A stretch of 64,000 nt of DNA from Silene latifolia (GCF_048544455.1 NC_133538.1:141357922-141421921), one strand, 5' to 3'; positions 12,505-24,514 are shown, numbered from the stretch's first letter. Notes: generated from the sequence alone by a model not told the origin. Numbers and translations: made by a program.

Positions 12505-13815
12505 TGATACGGTCGTTTCGTACCAAAAATAAATACCTAAGTACAACTAACAGAAGTCAGCGGTAAGTAGGGTCGATCTCCACAGGGAGGCGGTGTACTA
12601 TCTATTTGTCCGTTTATCTGTCTAAATGTCACAATGCTGGGGTTTGATTGATTTAACTAAACTAGAGATTAATGCAAAGAAAATGAATAAGAGAATTAAC
12701 AGTAAGAGAAGGGAAGTATGCTAAGAGTCGGTCCACCGTGGCAGCTATCAAATCTTATACTATCGGGAATACTGAGGCGATTAAACTATTGATAAGAAGA
12801 GCTATGGTCGTCACCTTTCGGTCCTTAAACCGCCCTAGAGCGTAAAATGACTTAACTTTCGCCCTCACTGCAATACCCTATTGTAATTAAGCAAGCCTTC
12901 CCTTCCAATCTTTCGATCTAGGTCGGGGTTAACTAGATTTATGGTCTCCTGCATGCATTCATTCGACCGGATAACAGTTAAATTGCCTAATACAATTCCT
13001 ATCGCAAGTCTAACCTATTCAAGTCAGTTAAAACATGCTACCATGGCTTCCCTAATCCTAACATACTAGGGAGATTAGCTACGCATAATTATAGGGGAAA
13101 CGAGAAATAAGGGAGGAACAATAAACATAAGTAAACAATAATTAAAGAAGAAAAGGAAGGGAAAGAATTACTGAGTTAAGTCCGGAAATTAAGAACGAAA
13201 GTAACAGTGTAAAAGGTAACAGTGTTTTTTGGGAAAATAAGAGAGGAAAAGCACGAAGTCCCCGTACAAGCCTCCTCTTAGATTTATTTATAGCATCAAA
13301 ATATAAAACCTAATCTAAGCTTAACGTGAATAGAGGCCCAATAGCTTGTAACTGCTCGATCGAACAGTTAAGTCACTCGATCGATCAGCAGTTCTGCGTC
13401 ATTTACTCGATCGACCAAGAGAAAGCGCTTTCGATCGAACAGTTGGCCACTCGATCGAACAGTTCTTCCGTCTGTTCACTCGATCGACCAAGAGAAACTG
13501 CTCGATCGAGTGGTTCCTGGTTCCAGCTCGTGTTGGTCTTGTAGTTTGGTCTTTGACTTGTCCTTTTAGCTCCCGAAATAGCTTCACGCATCCCAAGACA
13601 ACAATAATTCCCGCTCCAAATTATCTCTTCCTCCAAATGCATGCAAAACGGACGGTAAATGACTTGATTTCGCTACTTTATGGCTCATTCCTGCAAATAA
13701 GACAAGAACTTCCAAAGTATGCAATTCGGGGCATTTCGTAGCATAAAACCACGATAAAAGCATAGAAATACGTGCATAAAATAGGCTAAAAAGACTATAT
13801 AAAATGCACGTATCA
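12505..13815 (-). repeat. element D LTR 2 (middle, shared)
   Basis: 1311 bp, between the primer site of internal copy 1 and the purine tract of internal copy 2. It therefore serves as 5' LTR for one unit and 3' LTR for the other. It carries private changes near 12846 (AATGAC for ACAGC) and 13091. Its dyad array spans 13355-13510. Confidence 0.93.
13355..13510 (-). repeat. CTCGATCGAG palindrome array in D LTR 2
   Basis: Same layout as the array at 8420-8570, with local indels. Several sites read CTCGATCGAA or CTCGATCGAC at one edge while the CGATCG core is kept. Confidence 0.85.
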
Positions 13816-15905
13816 AATCTCCCCAAACCAAACCTTTACTCGTCCTAGAGTAAACTCAAAACTATACGCTAATGGAACGGAAAAATAACTCAGAGCTAGC
13901 TTAACTTGTCTACTTGAACCAATTTAATGCAACAAAAATTAACGGTTTAAGCTAAGCAGTCAATATGCAAACGAATTATAAGCTGTTCAGAAATATAGCC
14001 AACCTATCGACCTTGCAAGACCAACAAAATCGGACTCTCTCGTGGTCACTCTTCTCTCATGAAGCAAAGGGTGAATGTTTATATGTAAAAGAGATAAGAA
14101 AGGACAGTCACTCACCTAACTGCGACCTACATAGCATGCATGCAACAAAAATGAAAGACAATTCAAGTACTAATGCACACACTCCAACCAATAATGTCCG
14201 TCACAGCCGAGGGCTTACAAATGATATGGGAATAGTAAGGGTCAGGTGAGAAAAGGCAAAACAAGTTATGGTAATGTGGAGGTAAAAGCGTCAAGCTAGT
14301 TCCTAACAGGACCATATAAGACCATTCAATTCTCAACCGACTGAAAAATAAAGTATAAGTGCCCTTCATTTGGCACACAACTCACCACCCATTTACACTA
14401 TCTCCTCAAAAATATGGAATAAAACGGAGGAGTGAGACCGTCACAATATAAAAGTGAACACATACGGACTCAAAAACAAACCAGCTCAATTCCTGGTTTC
14501 TCATCACTGTACACGTGATTCTTTGATTTTTTTTTTTTTTTCATTTTTCATCATGTGTTTTTTTTTTCTTCTTTTCACGTTTTTCACATCTTTTTTTTTT
14601 TCAATTCTTTTTTCTTTCTTTTTCTTTTCTTTTCTCCTTCCTTTATTTCCACCAACTCCAATAAAATACACACGGCCAAACTGCAGACGATAAAATATAC
14701 CACAAAAGACAAGCTAAACTAGCTTGACTAGGCAGGCTCAGTTTTGGATGTAGCTAATGGGTCAAAAAGGCAAGATTTGGCTTAAGTGGAGCTAAATGGG
14801 CTAAAAATATAAGAAAAGGGGAAGATTTATAAGCACCTCCCTGCATGTGACGCCGACCACAAACCCGAATGTATGCATTTGACAAGAAATCGAATGTCAT
14901 AAAAGTGCAAAAATAATGAACATGCTATGCAAGGAGTACTACTCTCAAATCCTACATGAACCGGTCATGAATGTCACCAGTTATAAGGCTCTAAAACTCA
15001 GAAATTGTAGAGTAGGTTGCCAATTTATCAGGTCAAGTCTACACAGTCAGCTATATTTGAACAAAAACTCGTAGATATGCGCATGACTCAGCTAATAACT
15101 GTCAATAAAGTGCAAGGCTCAAGTAAGAAAGACAAGTTAAAGTGCAATTTCATCACGGAAATCTACCGTTCTGACTCAACCTATATGCTAAAATAAACGT
15201 GAAATTTTTTGAATTTTTAACAATTTTTGAATTTTTATTGAATTTTTTTTTTTTGAATTTTAACGAAAATAAACAACAATGCAAACATAAATTAAACATG
15301 ATAACAGAAATGCAATAAAAACAATATGCAGACGTAGATATGGATGCAAAACCTCCCCAAACCAAACCGTACAATGCCCCCATTGTACCGAAACATGGAA
15401 AGGAAATGCAAACTGAAGGAGAAGGAGAGTAAATACGGAAAACTCACAAGATACGCGAAATAAGGGACCTCCCCAAACCGACCATGAAATGGGATGTTGC
15501 TAAGGGCCCGGAAAACCGTCTCAGGAAGCTAATCCAAGTCAAAAGCGTGAAAGGGGCATCCAAAACTGCTCGATCGAAGGGAATAGCAGTCGATCGAGTG
15601 GTTTTCTTTCTGTAGGTGGTCGATCGAGTGGATTAATTACTCGATCGAGGGGAATTCATCAGCTAAGGTGCTCGATCGAGTAGAAATCTACTCAATCGAG
15701 TGATCTTCAGCGTGTTCCTGCAAAACGCAATGAAAAACAGCCTGCAAACTAATAAGACAAGCATACTGAGATAGTCTATGGTATAAAAACCATTTATTAC
15801 AACTGAAATTGAAATAAAAAGCAAAATAAAATCTCCGGGTTGCCTCCCGGGTAGCGCTAGCTTCAGTCAGGTCCCAGCTCGACCTTCTTTTTCTTCGAGC
15901 TCCTT
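13816..15905 (-). other. element D internal copy 2, non-coding 3' half
   Basis: Near-identical duplicate of 8875-10965: purine tract at 13816-13832, T-rich stretches, and a CTCGATCGAG array at about 15566-15705. No gene is seen. Confidence 0.75.
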
Positions 15906-16070
15906 TCAAACTAATCACAATCAAAACAGCTCAAAGCGCGCAGCAACCTGTCAAAAAGCTGCGCATGTGCTACACAAAAGAGTAAGTAGCACCAAAGTGG
16001 AATAGCAAAGTAGGAAATAAAGATATGTAAACATTTAAGTCTAACAAATTTCCTATGGGCGCTCCTAAAT

Positions 16071-17254
16071 TTATCCACAAAATATAGGAGCGGGGAAGCA
16101 ATTGTCAATAAAGTAGGGCTCCATTTGATTAACGAAATTAAAATGATAAGGACGGTGAGAAATCGTCAAATTATACGACCATCGGGAAGGGGTAAAGCAT
16201 TGGGATGCGCAGCAAAAAGTCAATCGAGGCAATTTACTATTAAAACAAACAATAAATAAATTATCGTTTACTACCTCGTGTCGGTCACTCTTAATGACGG
16301 AATCATCGACAAAGGAAGATATTACCTCTTCCGTGCTAGGAGCAATTACCGACTCAGCTGCCTCTTTGACACCCTTCTTAGTGGAATTCGTTCCGTAAAT
16401 CGCAGCCTCAAGTGCATCCAACTCGGCTTTGAATAGGGAAGATTCACCGTATCCATTATCGTCATCGAAATCGTCATCAAAATCAAACCCAAATGACGAA
16501 CCAAAGCTCCCAATGGCCAAACTACTCGATCGAGTAGAATCTTCATTCGATCGAGCGTTTCCTCCTCGATTTCCACTCGATCGAGTAGAATGTTCACTCG
16601 ATCGAGCACTTTCTCCTGGAAAATCACTCGATCGACCAATAATTGTCACTCGATCGAGTGATTCCTCCTGTACAGCGCTGAAATCCTCGTGTGGGGCAAT
16701 GAAATGTGATAGAAACTCGTCGTCCGAGTCATAAAATTCATCCTCAGCATTGGGCAACACGGTTTCCTCATGGGAAAAACCGCTCTCAGCAAGGTATACC
16801 TCTTCTGGTTGCCAATTATCCGACTCAGCTGCTAACTGAGCAATTTTAGACTCCAGCTCAATGATTTGAGCATCCGCACGTCTATCACTCTCTCGCCTCA
16901 CTCGGTCATAACTTTGGATTTGAGATGCAAGTATCTCCATTAAAGACCTCGATTCGCAACCTCTTCTTCTTGCATCTCAGCTGCTAACTGAGCAATGTCA
17001 GTTTCGAGCTTTTCAAGTCGCGAAGAAGTGCGCCTATCATGATCTTGCCTCACTCGGTCACGATCTTGCAATTGAGATGCAAGTGTCTGCAATAAGGATT
17101 TCAGCTCCGCAATCTCTTCTTCTTGTATATCAGGAGGATCTTGTTGCGGTGGCCATTGATAGGGTGGATGTGGCGGCACAACTACAGCTGCATTGTGCTC
17201 AGCAGAACCACATCTCCCGCAGCAGATCACCGGTTGTTCCATATAATGGGACAT
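16071..17254 (-). pseudogene. truncated gag-like gene of element D, copy 2
   Basis: The first in-frame ATG is at about 17254. A frame runs to 16940, then a frameshift leads into a 289-residue frame ending at 16071. Near the start is a knuckle-like C-x2-C-x4-H with Val where the last Cys should be, followed by a proline-rich stretch. Next come two related segments of about 45 residues (LASQLQDRDRVRQ and LASQIQSYDRVRR) that look like duplicated coiled coil. An acidic segment follows, then a Ser/Arg-rich stretch encoded by an in-frame CTCGATCGAG array (16525-16658). The capsid domain, protease and polymerase are missing. It could yield a small structural protein, but the frameshift argues against that. 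Confidence 0.65.
16525..16658 (-). repeat. CTCGATCGAG array within the D gag-like frame
   Basis: Sites start at 16525, 16546, 16576, 16597, 16627 and 16649, with steps of 21, 30, 21, 30 and 22 bp. The first four steps are multiples of three, so each site encodes the same ARSS/TRSS-type peptide in the gag frame. Confidence 0.8.
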
Positions 17255-17435
17255 CGGTGATGGGTCAAAGGTACTCAAGCCTTCCCCTTGACTGTCTTTC
17301 ACCTAGAACTGTCTAGGTAGTACCTGTAAGGCCTATCAAAACAGCACTCAAGGAAAAAGATCAGAACGGCCTCAAGGGAAAAATACCCTGAGGCTAAAAA
17401 CAGATAAAATTAAACAAATAAATAAATAGATTGCC

Positions 17436-17453
17436 TCCCCGGCAACGGCGCCA
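17436..17453 (-). other. primer-binding site for tRNA-Asp, D copy 2
   Basis: Same perfect 18-base match as at 12482-12499, 5 bp from LTR 3. It identifies LTR 3 as the 5' LTR. Confidence 0.93.
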
Positions 17454-17458
17454 AAATT

Positions 17459-18766
17459 TGATACGGTCGTTTCGTACCAAAAATAAATACCTAAGTACAA
17501 CTAACTGAAGTCAGCGGTAAGTAGGGTCGATCTCCACAGGGAGGCGGTGTACTATCTATTTGTCCGTTTATCTGTCTAAATGTCACAATGCTGGGGTTTG
17601 ATTGATTTAACTAAACTAGAGATTAATGCAAAGAAAATGAATAAGAGAATTAACAGTAAGAGAAGGGAAGTATGCTAAGATTCGGTCCACCGTGGCAGCT
17701 ATCAAATCTTATACTATCGGGAATACTGAGGCGATTAAACTATTGATAAGAAGAGCTATGGTCGTCACCTTTCGGTCCTTAAACCGCCCTAGAGCGTAAA
17801 CAGCTTAACTTTCGCCCTCACTGCAATACCCTATTGTAATTAAGCAAGCCTTCCCTTCCAATCTTTCGATCTAGGTCGGGGTTAACTAGATTTATGGTCT
17901 CCTGCATGCATTCATTCGACCGGATAAAAGTTAAATTGCCTAATACAATTCCTATCGCAAGTCTAACCTATTCAAGTCAGTTAAAACATGCTACCATGAC
18001 TTCCCTAATCCTAACATACTAGGGAGATTAGCTACGCATAATTAAAGGGGAAACGAGAAATAAGGGAAGAACAATAAACATAAGTAAACAATAATTAAAG
18101 AAGAAAAGGAAGGGAAAGAATTACTGAGTTAAGTCCGGAAATTAAGAACGAAAGTAACAGTGTAAAAGGTAACAGTGTTTTTTTGGGAAAATAAGAGAGG
18201 AAAAGCACGAAGTCCCCGTACAAGTCTCCTCTTAGATTTATTTATAGCATCAAAATATAAAACCTAATCTAAGCTTAACGTGAATAGAGGCCCAATAGCT
18301 TGAATCGCTCGATCGAGCAGTTAAGTCACTCGATCGAGCAGTTCTGCGTCGCATTTTACTCGATCGACCAAGAGAAACTGCTCGATCGAACAGTTGGCCA
18401 CTCGATCGAACAGTTCTTCCGTCTGTTCACTCAATCGACCAAGAGAAACTGCTCAATCGAGTGGTTCCTGGTTCCAGCTCATGTTGGTCTTGTAGTTTGG
18501 TCTTTGACTTGTCCTTTTAGCTCCCGAAATAGCTTCACGCATCCCAAGACAGCAATAATTCCCGCTCCAAATTATCTCTTCCTCCAAATGCATGCAAAAC
18601 GGACGGTAAATGACTTGATTTCGCTACTTTATGGCTCATTCCTGCAAATGAGACAAGAACTTCCAAAGTATGCAATTCGGGGCATTTTGTAGCATAAAAC
18701 CACGATAAAAGCATAGAAATACGTGCATAAAATAGGCTAAAAAGACTATATAAAATGCACGTATCA
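17459..18766 (-). repeat. element D LTR 3 (5' LTR on the minus strand)
   Basis: 1308 bp ending at the right GCACT duplication (18767-18771). It has private changes near 17507, 17684, 17928 and 18225. Its array is at 18308-18461 and its TATA box at 18240-18247 on the minus strand. Confidence 0.93.
18308..18461 (-). repeat. CTCGATCGAG palindrome array in D LTR 3
   Basis: The array matches those in LTR 1 and LTR 2. Two sites have decayed to CTCAATCGAC/CTCAATCGAG, the change expected from deamination of a methylated CG. Confidence 0.85.
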
Positions 18767-20331
18767 GCACTCAAGGCAAAGACACTTTCAAAAAGGCAAC
18801 AAAGCCTTCAAGCAAAGAAAGTTTCAATGGCTATGGTGGTTTCTAATGCAAACTTGGAAGTTCAACAACAACAAGATCCTCCCTTGGAAGCAACAACATC
18901 AACAACTCCGGAAATCGCTCAATTATCCAACTACCCGGAGGTAATTTTCATTTCCAGCTCCCATAGGGATACATTTGCCAAGTATACTAAGAAAGCCATT
19001 TTGCCCACCAAATTCATTTGTGAAGATGCCTTGAACAAATTGGGTGTCCTTGAACAAACAAAAGCCTTCTTTGAAGCCAAGGGATTGGGTAAATTATTCA
19101 CCATAAGAGAATTGACATACCCCTCCCTTACCTTGGAATTCTTAAGTTCATTGAAAGTGACTAAGGTAGAGACTTGAGAATACATCGAGTTTCGTCTTGC
19201 AAATGTGAATAGGCGCATCACCTTTGATGTTTTGGGTAAGATATTAGGCCTTAGTGATACACCATATTATCACAAGATGCCCGAAAAGTATAACCCCGCT
19301 CCTCTTTGGGAGGCAATTTCCGGGAAGAAATTTGTGAGCTTTCATGCTTGTCGCGCTCTATTAGTCCACCATCCGGGCATTAGAGTGTGGCACAAGGTCA
19401 TCGGGAATACTATAATAGCAAGAAAAGGCACTAATCACTTTACCAAGCTCGATTGTGTTCTACTTGAGTTGGCCTTAAATGTAGGAATGGAATTCACTAA
19501 GCCCTACAATGCTCTAAGGCTTTTGATGGAAAGATGGCTTAATGTTGATTGTGGTAAGGAAGGCACCGCTCATATTGTAAATGGAGGTCTAGTTACTCTC
19601 TTGGCCAAGCACTTTGACGGAAATTTCAACAAGGATAACACCTATTTGGCGATCAAAGGGGTCATCTCATTGACATGGATGCCATGATTAAAAAGTATAA
19701 GTGGGTCAAGCATAACTCTCTTGAAACCAACTATGGGTGGCTAACCAATGATGCTAAATCTTTCACTCTGCCTTCCAAGATATGCCGATTAAGTGCCCAC
19801 CGAACAAACTACCTTCTTCCACTCTCCAAGGGCGTCGAATACATCATCCGTCAATAAAGGGGCGAGATTGAAGAGCCCTCCTCCTCCATTGTCACACCAC
19901 CCTACCCATTCAAATATCAAGAGGTCAAACCCAAAGATGTTGAAGTGGGAAATGAGTACATCACCCTACTCATGAGAGAAATTCATAAACAAGCTTATAA
20001 TGATCGAGTAGATACATACTTGGCCCAATATCCACCCCTCGTTCATTTAGCTAGGCAAGGACTACTTGATCCATCATGTCCTTTGCCTAGTTAGGGAGAT
20101 AGGGAAGTTTTCTTTCCAAGCACATCTAGGGGTGAAAGACCGGGTGAAGATGAGAATGTCGATGATGAGGTTGTTGATGATGAGGGTGTTGATGAAGAGG
20201 TAGATGAAGAAGAAGAGGCTAATGAAGATGATGAGGAAAGTGAGCAAGATCAAGGAAGTGAAGATGAGAGTGGAGATGATTCCACTTCCATGGAGAAAAA
20301 TGATGACAATGACAATATGATGGAGGATTAG

Positions 20332-22306
20332 CAAACTTTGGAGGCTCCTACCCTCTTGAGGTTTGTATACTTCTTTCTTTGTTTTCTTTATTTTATCTTG
20401 ATCATAGTTTGGAGAGTCCTAGCAACATGAGGACTAACACCTTGGCCCAATTGAGGTGTTCTTTTTATTGTTCCCACTTGAAAAATCCAAAATGACAATA
20501 TATAGTTTCATGCATTTCATTTCGTGTGCATGAACTACCCCAAAATTTAAGACATTAGAAATAATTCTATCTCGGTTTGGGGAAGTACATGCATACGCAA
20601 CATGAGGTAATCTAAATTACGCTCTCCGTCATAAACAAAAACCCATGTATCATGTAGTTTAGCTTAGTATAGCTTGCATTTAGTCTAGAAATCATGCATC
20701 ATACTTGCATAATTTCCTATCATATTGGCCATTGAGGACAATGCCGATTTTAGTGTGGGGATGGGAAATTCTAACTTAACTTTTATTCAAAGCTCAAAAA
20801 AAATCAAAATTTTAAAAAAAATCAAACAAATTGAAAAATTGAAAATCCAAAAACAAGTTCATTTCCTTTGTAGTGTAGTCTTGTGTATATATTGTTTGTA
20901 TATATTATGTTCGTCTATCATTGTTCACATTGATCGACTACGCCACATCCGAGACATGAGGATATTGAAGACCGCATGGTATGATCTTTCCAATCTCCTT
21001 TTTCCTCTTTATGTTAATGACTATGTGGCTTTATTTTGATTGATGCGGTATAAACAATGTGAGTCTAGGACTTGCATTTAGATTATTTGGCATATTAGTT
21101 GGTAGAATCATATGCATTAGGATGTATATATGTTAGTTGCATCATGGCATGTAGTTGTATGTTAGAAAAATTTTGTGAAACCGTCTACTTGGGAAGTTTG
21201 ACAAGTGTATATAGGCCCTAGTAGATGCTTTTTCTTCTTAAGACTTTGCTTATTATAATACTTGTAAAACACCCTACGATGTGTCATGCTAGTATTCTTT
21301 GACCCATGGATTAAGGCCTAGTCAAGAGTACATTGTGGTATGATAACTCCTTGGCTACCGTTTATTCCAAGGTGACCCTTGAAACCATGAAACCATCATT
21401 CATCCATGTTCTACCATACATTTTGCCATCAAAGGGAATGGGCACAAAAATAAATTGATTTGAGTTCAAGAAATGAAATGAAAAGTAAAAGAAAGTTTGC
21501 AAAATGCATCAAAAATGAAAAGAGGAGTAACAAAAATGAAAACTCCTATGCTTCAAATATAAGGCACCCTCACTACATATGGGGTGACTTTGAAAATGTT
21601 CAAAAAAAAAAAATGAAAAAAGTTGAAAGTTGTCAAGTGTTGAAATGCCAAAAATCAAAAGAAATGGCAAAAAAAAAGTGTTCTCAAATGTTATATGCCA
21701 CAACAAATTGGGGGGAAAACAAAAAAAAAAACAAAAGCAAACTCCCAAATGAAACTCAAAATTCTATCGATCCTTTTGTCCATCGTATCCATTTTTGTGC
21801 ATGGTAGAGAGGGGACGACCCTTCTTCGGGGAATTCTGCGATCCTCCAGTGTTTCTAACACCATAGGGGTCTACTCTTGACAAAAGCATTTAACGATTGA
21901 GGACAAAGCTACCCTAGCTTGACACAATTTGGAGGTGATTTATTGGTATCCTTCTAGGCTTAGTTGTTTGAAGAAATTGCATCTATGAAGGAGTGCGTAC
22001 CCTTGAATTGCTTCCCTTGTTGATAATTTCCGCCACTTAGATGAGGAAAGTGGCTATTCTTTTGTAGATGCATCCATTACTTGATTTTGTGTGCTTAATG
22101 TTTGGATGTGTCGCCATTTTGGCAAGACCCACCTTGCCTTGCAAGAAGGCATCCTACCTCATGGTTGTCTTGTTGTGAGTTGAAGGGGCGGAGTGAGACC
22201 CGCTAATTGTCTCATATCGGCTATGCTATTTGGTTAGTTTAAATAACGGTCCTAGTTTTTGTCACCTCTTTACTCGGGACGAGCAAAGGTTCGGTTTGGG
22301 GATATT
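20332..22306 (+). other. 3' non-coding region of the Athila-type element
   Basis: No gene is supported. The motif CATTGAGGACAATG with TTAGTGTGGGGAT (20726-20770) is a familiar Athila mark after its reading frames. An A-rich stretch (21460-21760) gives low-complexity frames. The region ends in the purine tract before the LTR. Confidence 0.7.
22292..22306 (+). other. polypurine tract of the Athila-type element
   Basis: GTTTGGGGATATT adjoins the LTR start TGATGTGACC. The preceding ACTCGGGACGAGCAAAGG resembles the same position in element D, supporting common descent of the two families. Confidence 0.75.
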
Positions 22307-22659
22307 TGATGTGACCCTTATTTGAGCATATTTAGTCCCCGAATTAGCCTTGTTCCCATGCTTTTTAGTGCATATTTAGGTCATTTATTGTCTTTAGTCC
22401 TTTGTTTTGCATATTCTTTGAGGTTTTGATCCCTTGGTAGGAAAGGAGTGCAAACCTTGCATTTTCATGGCAAAATAGAGCTAAATTGATTGAATTCAAT
22501 GACCAAGCATCAAAGAGAAGACAAGACTAGAAGGCCGTTGTACATATTGTAGTAGATGGGAAATGATGAGAAAATATCCTTGCATCTCCGATGAAATCCC
22601 CAAGGATTGTATGAAGAAGAAGGAAGAAAAGAAGAAGAGAAGAAGTTGACCAAGAATCC

Positions 22660-22818
22660 GAGCGGATTGCCCTCTGGACGCCCGTCCAAGACAAGGAATC
22701 CGAGCGTCTTCCTCAGAGTGACGCTCGTCCAAAAGCCAGTGAATCCGCCCGTCCAGCCACTGAATCCGCTCGTCCAAAAGCCAGACAATCCGCTCGTCCC
22801 GTGCCCTGGACGCTCGGA
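22660..22818 (+). repeat. GCTCGTC/GAGCGTC dyad array in the Athila LTR
   Basis: Units start at 22660, 22680, 22702, 22723, 22747, 22768, 22792 and 22812, with steps of 20, 22, 21, 24, 21, 24 and 20 bp. They use the same AATCCGCTCGTCC wording as the internal array at 6847-7135. Confidence 0.85.
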
Positions 22819-22986
22819 TTGTGTTACAGCTATTCCATTTTCTTCTTGTTCTATGAAGGATGCGCATACCTCGGAAAGACTAGCAAAAAGGAGACTCGCA
22901 TATTTTTCTGAGAGGAGTGATTCCTCAAGGACTTAAATCGTCATTTAAGCCCTTATTAAACCCTAATTTGTGTACCTAATCCCCAC

Positions 22987-22994
22987 TATAAATA
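22987..22994 (+). promoter_or_regulatory. TATA box of the Athila LTR
   Basis: TATAAATA lies about 170 bp after the dyad array, as expected for a U3 promoter. No transcription start is known. Confidence 0.6.
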
Positions 22995-24085
22995 CCCCAT
23001 TAGTCTAATTAGATTAGATGTTCTTCTTATCAATCTTTAGTGTAGTTTATATCATTCTAATCTCTCTTTAATCTTGTAATCAACTTTTAATCAAGTCTTA
23101 ATACAAATCTCATTTCCTTAATCTCTCTTTTTTTCATCTTTTATTTTGGGTAATTGAAGATTATTTGGGTTATTATTGGGAGATTGACAACCTTCCAATC
23201 AATAATCAAGTACTTCTATTATTCTTTGCTTTATTATTGGAATCATTAGTAGGTATAATTCTCTTAATCCCTTTTTAATTATTGTTAATCATCTTCATTT
23301 ATTCATCATTTTTTACTTTGTTGGTATGATTGACAACCTTGCTAGCATGTTCAACATGATAATGAGTGAGTAGTTTCCTTAACTAGGGTTAATGGGTAAT
23401 TAGGGGAAACCAACATGGGGGATGATTCATGATTAATTTAATATGTTTTCATAGTTTATTTGCTTGCTTGTTGTGATCTCAACTTATGCACATGTTATGT
23501 TTGATGAAATTCGAGCCTATGAATCCTTGTATTTTTTACGCATCACTTACCTTTTCAATGAGACTTGTAAGACATAAACCAACTCGAGTCTCATTAGACC
23601 ATGCATATAGTTTAGTAGGGAAGATTAAGTCGACTTGTAGGTGTTGTACAATCTAATCGATTCGGCTCCGGGACCCAAACTTTCCTAGGATTGTAAGATA
23701 TAAACCAACTCGATCCATCACAACAATAATTTCTTGCTTATAATTTGAGAATATGTTTGTATGATCAATTCCCATTAATCCCCTATGACCCCATGACACC
23801 CTAGTGCCTTTTATCAATTGTTTACATCCCTTTTTAATCATCTTGCTTGTTTACTTTCATTGCTATTTAGTTTAGTGGTCTTCTATTCTAACCCCAAATT
23901 GTGACACCCCTAGACACCGCTACTTTCAATTGAAAATCTCACTTCAATACCCGTCCCTTGGGATCCGACCTTTACTTGCCTCTTTACTAATAGTAGAGTT
24001 GTTTGTGGAGTTATAAATATTATTTTGGTCTAGGTGCTCCTAACGACCAGTACTGAAAACTAAACCTCTCAAGAGGGCTAGACCA

Positions 24086-24499
24086 CACATTCACATTAGT
24101 AGTCATGTTGCATATTCGCACACTTAAGTCGTGTCGGACTTTATTTGCTTATTGAAACTGACGTTTGTGTTTCTGTGTATTTGACACCTGTTTCTTTTGG
24201 GTTGTTCTGTGTTGATCCATATGATATCCTTTGGTCATATTAGGAGCAGGTTAGGTACATATTGTTTGGATAGTATGCGGGAGACGGGACGAGTTTGATG
24301 AGTCACGCGACGAGTGTAGTTAGTTAGATGAGTATAGTAGCCATGAGTTGTATTTTTATTCATTAGTTAATGGTTTATAATCACTAAACTTAGCATTTAT
24401 AATAAATATTTCTTTATTGTATCTCCGATTCACCACATCGGAAAACCGAGAAGGTAACATCTCCCAATTACCTCGGTCGGATAAGACGGGGGTGTTAAA
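24086..24499 (+). repeat. element B 5' LTR, right-hand 414 bp
   Basis: Aligns with 38194-38605 of the 3' LTR from CATTCACATTAG to the end. The last bases read TGTTAAA here and TGTTACA in the 3' copy. Confidence 0.88.
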
Positions 24500-24502
24500 A
24501 AG

Positions 24503-24514
24503 TGATATCAGAGC
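24503..24514 (+). other. primer-binding site (initiator tRNA-Met type), element B
   Basis: TGATATCAGAGC differs by one base from the standard TGGTATCAGAGC seen in element C. It lies 3 bp after the LTR. Confidence 0.8.

Larger units (their letters stand above)
7570..18766 (-). mobile_element. element D: LTR-internal-LTR-internal-LTR tandem retrotransposon, tRNA-Asp primed
   Basis: Three LTRs of 1305-1311 bp alternate with two internal regions of about 3.63 and 3.64 kb. All start TGATACG and end CGTATCA in window orientation. The 5-bp duplication GCACT lies at 7565-7569 and 18767-18771, so the whole three-LTR unit is one insertion. The two primer sites (reverse complement of tRNA-Asp PBS) and the purine tracts show that it reads on the minus strand. 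The end before the 3' LTR resembles the same part of the Athila-type host. The coding content is a short gag-like remnant in each internal copy, with no pol. Confidence 0.93.
7538..20331 (+). pseudogene. Athila ORF-1-like gene, interrupted by element D
   Basis: The frame starts at ATG 7538 and runs to 7569, where D is inserted. It resumes at 18772 after the second copy of the GCACT target duplication and continues to TAG 20331. The pieces rejoin in frame. The left part (to 19687) contains LTLEFLSS at about 19130-19150, a segment also found in element B's ORF. An in-frame TGA lies at 19175, a frameshift near 19675, and stops at 19855 and 20092. The last 70 residues or so (from about 20130) are almost all Asp/Glu. 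The family is known from Athila elements and its molecular role is not established. It is not a polymerase or protease. Confidence 0.8.
2901..24085 (+). mobile_element. Athila-type Ty3/gypsy retrotransposon lacking pol, interrupted by D
   Basis: The element has a 5' LTR remnant (2901-3561), a tRNA-Asp primer site (3566-3583), a gag-protease frame (3702-6398), a dyad-array spacer, an ORF-1-type gene (7538-20331, split by element D), a 2-kb 3' region, a purine tract and a complete 3' LTR (22307-24085). Primer choice, gag, protease and ORF-1 are Athila features. No reverse transcriptase, RNase H or integrase is present between 6398 and 7538, so it is a pol-less derivative. It sits inside the 5' LTR of element B: the sequence from 24086 matches element B's 3' LTR from 38194. 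Confidence 0.85.
22307..24085 (+). repeat. Athila-type 3' LTR, 1779 bp
   Basis: Complete LTR starting TGATGTGACC and ending GACCA. It holds a dyad array (22660-22818) and a TATA box (22987-22994). Beyond 24085 the sequence is element B's LTR, with CACAT as the likely right target duplication. Confidence 0.9.

Noticed and set aside
12505..13815. Middle LTR of D as a clean recombination chimera of the outer two
   Set aside because: Comparing scattered differences by eye, LTR 2 agrees with LTR 3 at some sites and with LTR 1 at others, on both sides of any possible breakpoint. This is what private mutations in the outer LTRs would give, so no crossover point can be claimed.
12482..17453. tRNA-Asp genes
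   Set aside because: Only the 18 bases complementary to the tRNA 3' end are present, each 4-5 bp from an LTR, so they are primer-binding sites (also at 3566-3583).
20725..21039. 104-codon frame after the Athila ORF-1 gene
   Set aside because: It starts in the conserved non-coding GAGGACAATG...TTAGTGTGGGGAT box and runs through A-rich sequence. It has no domain, and such frames are common in Athila 3' regions.
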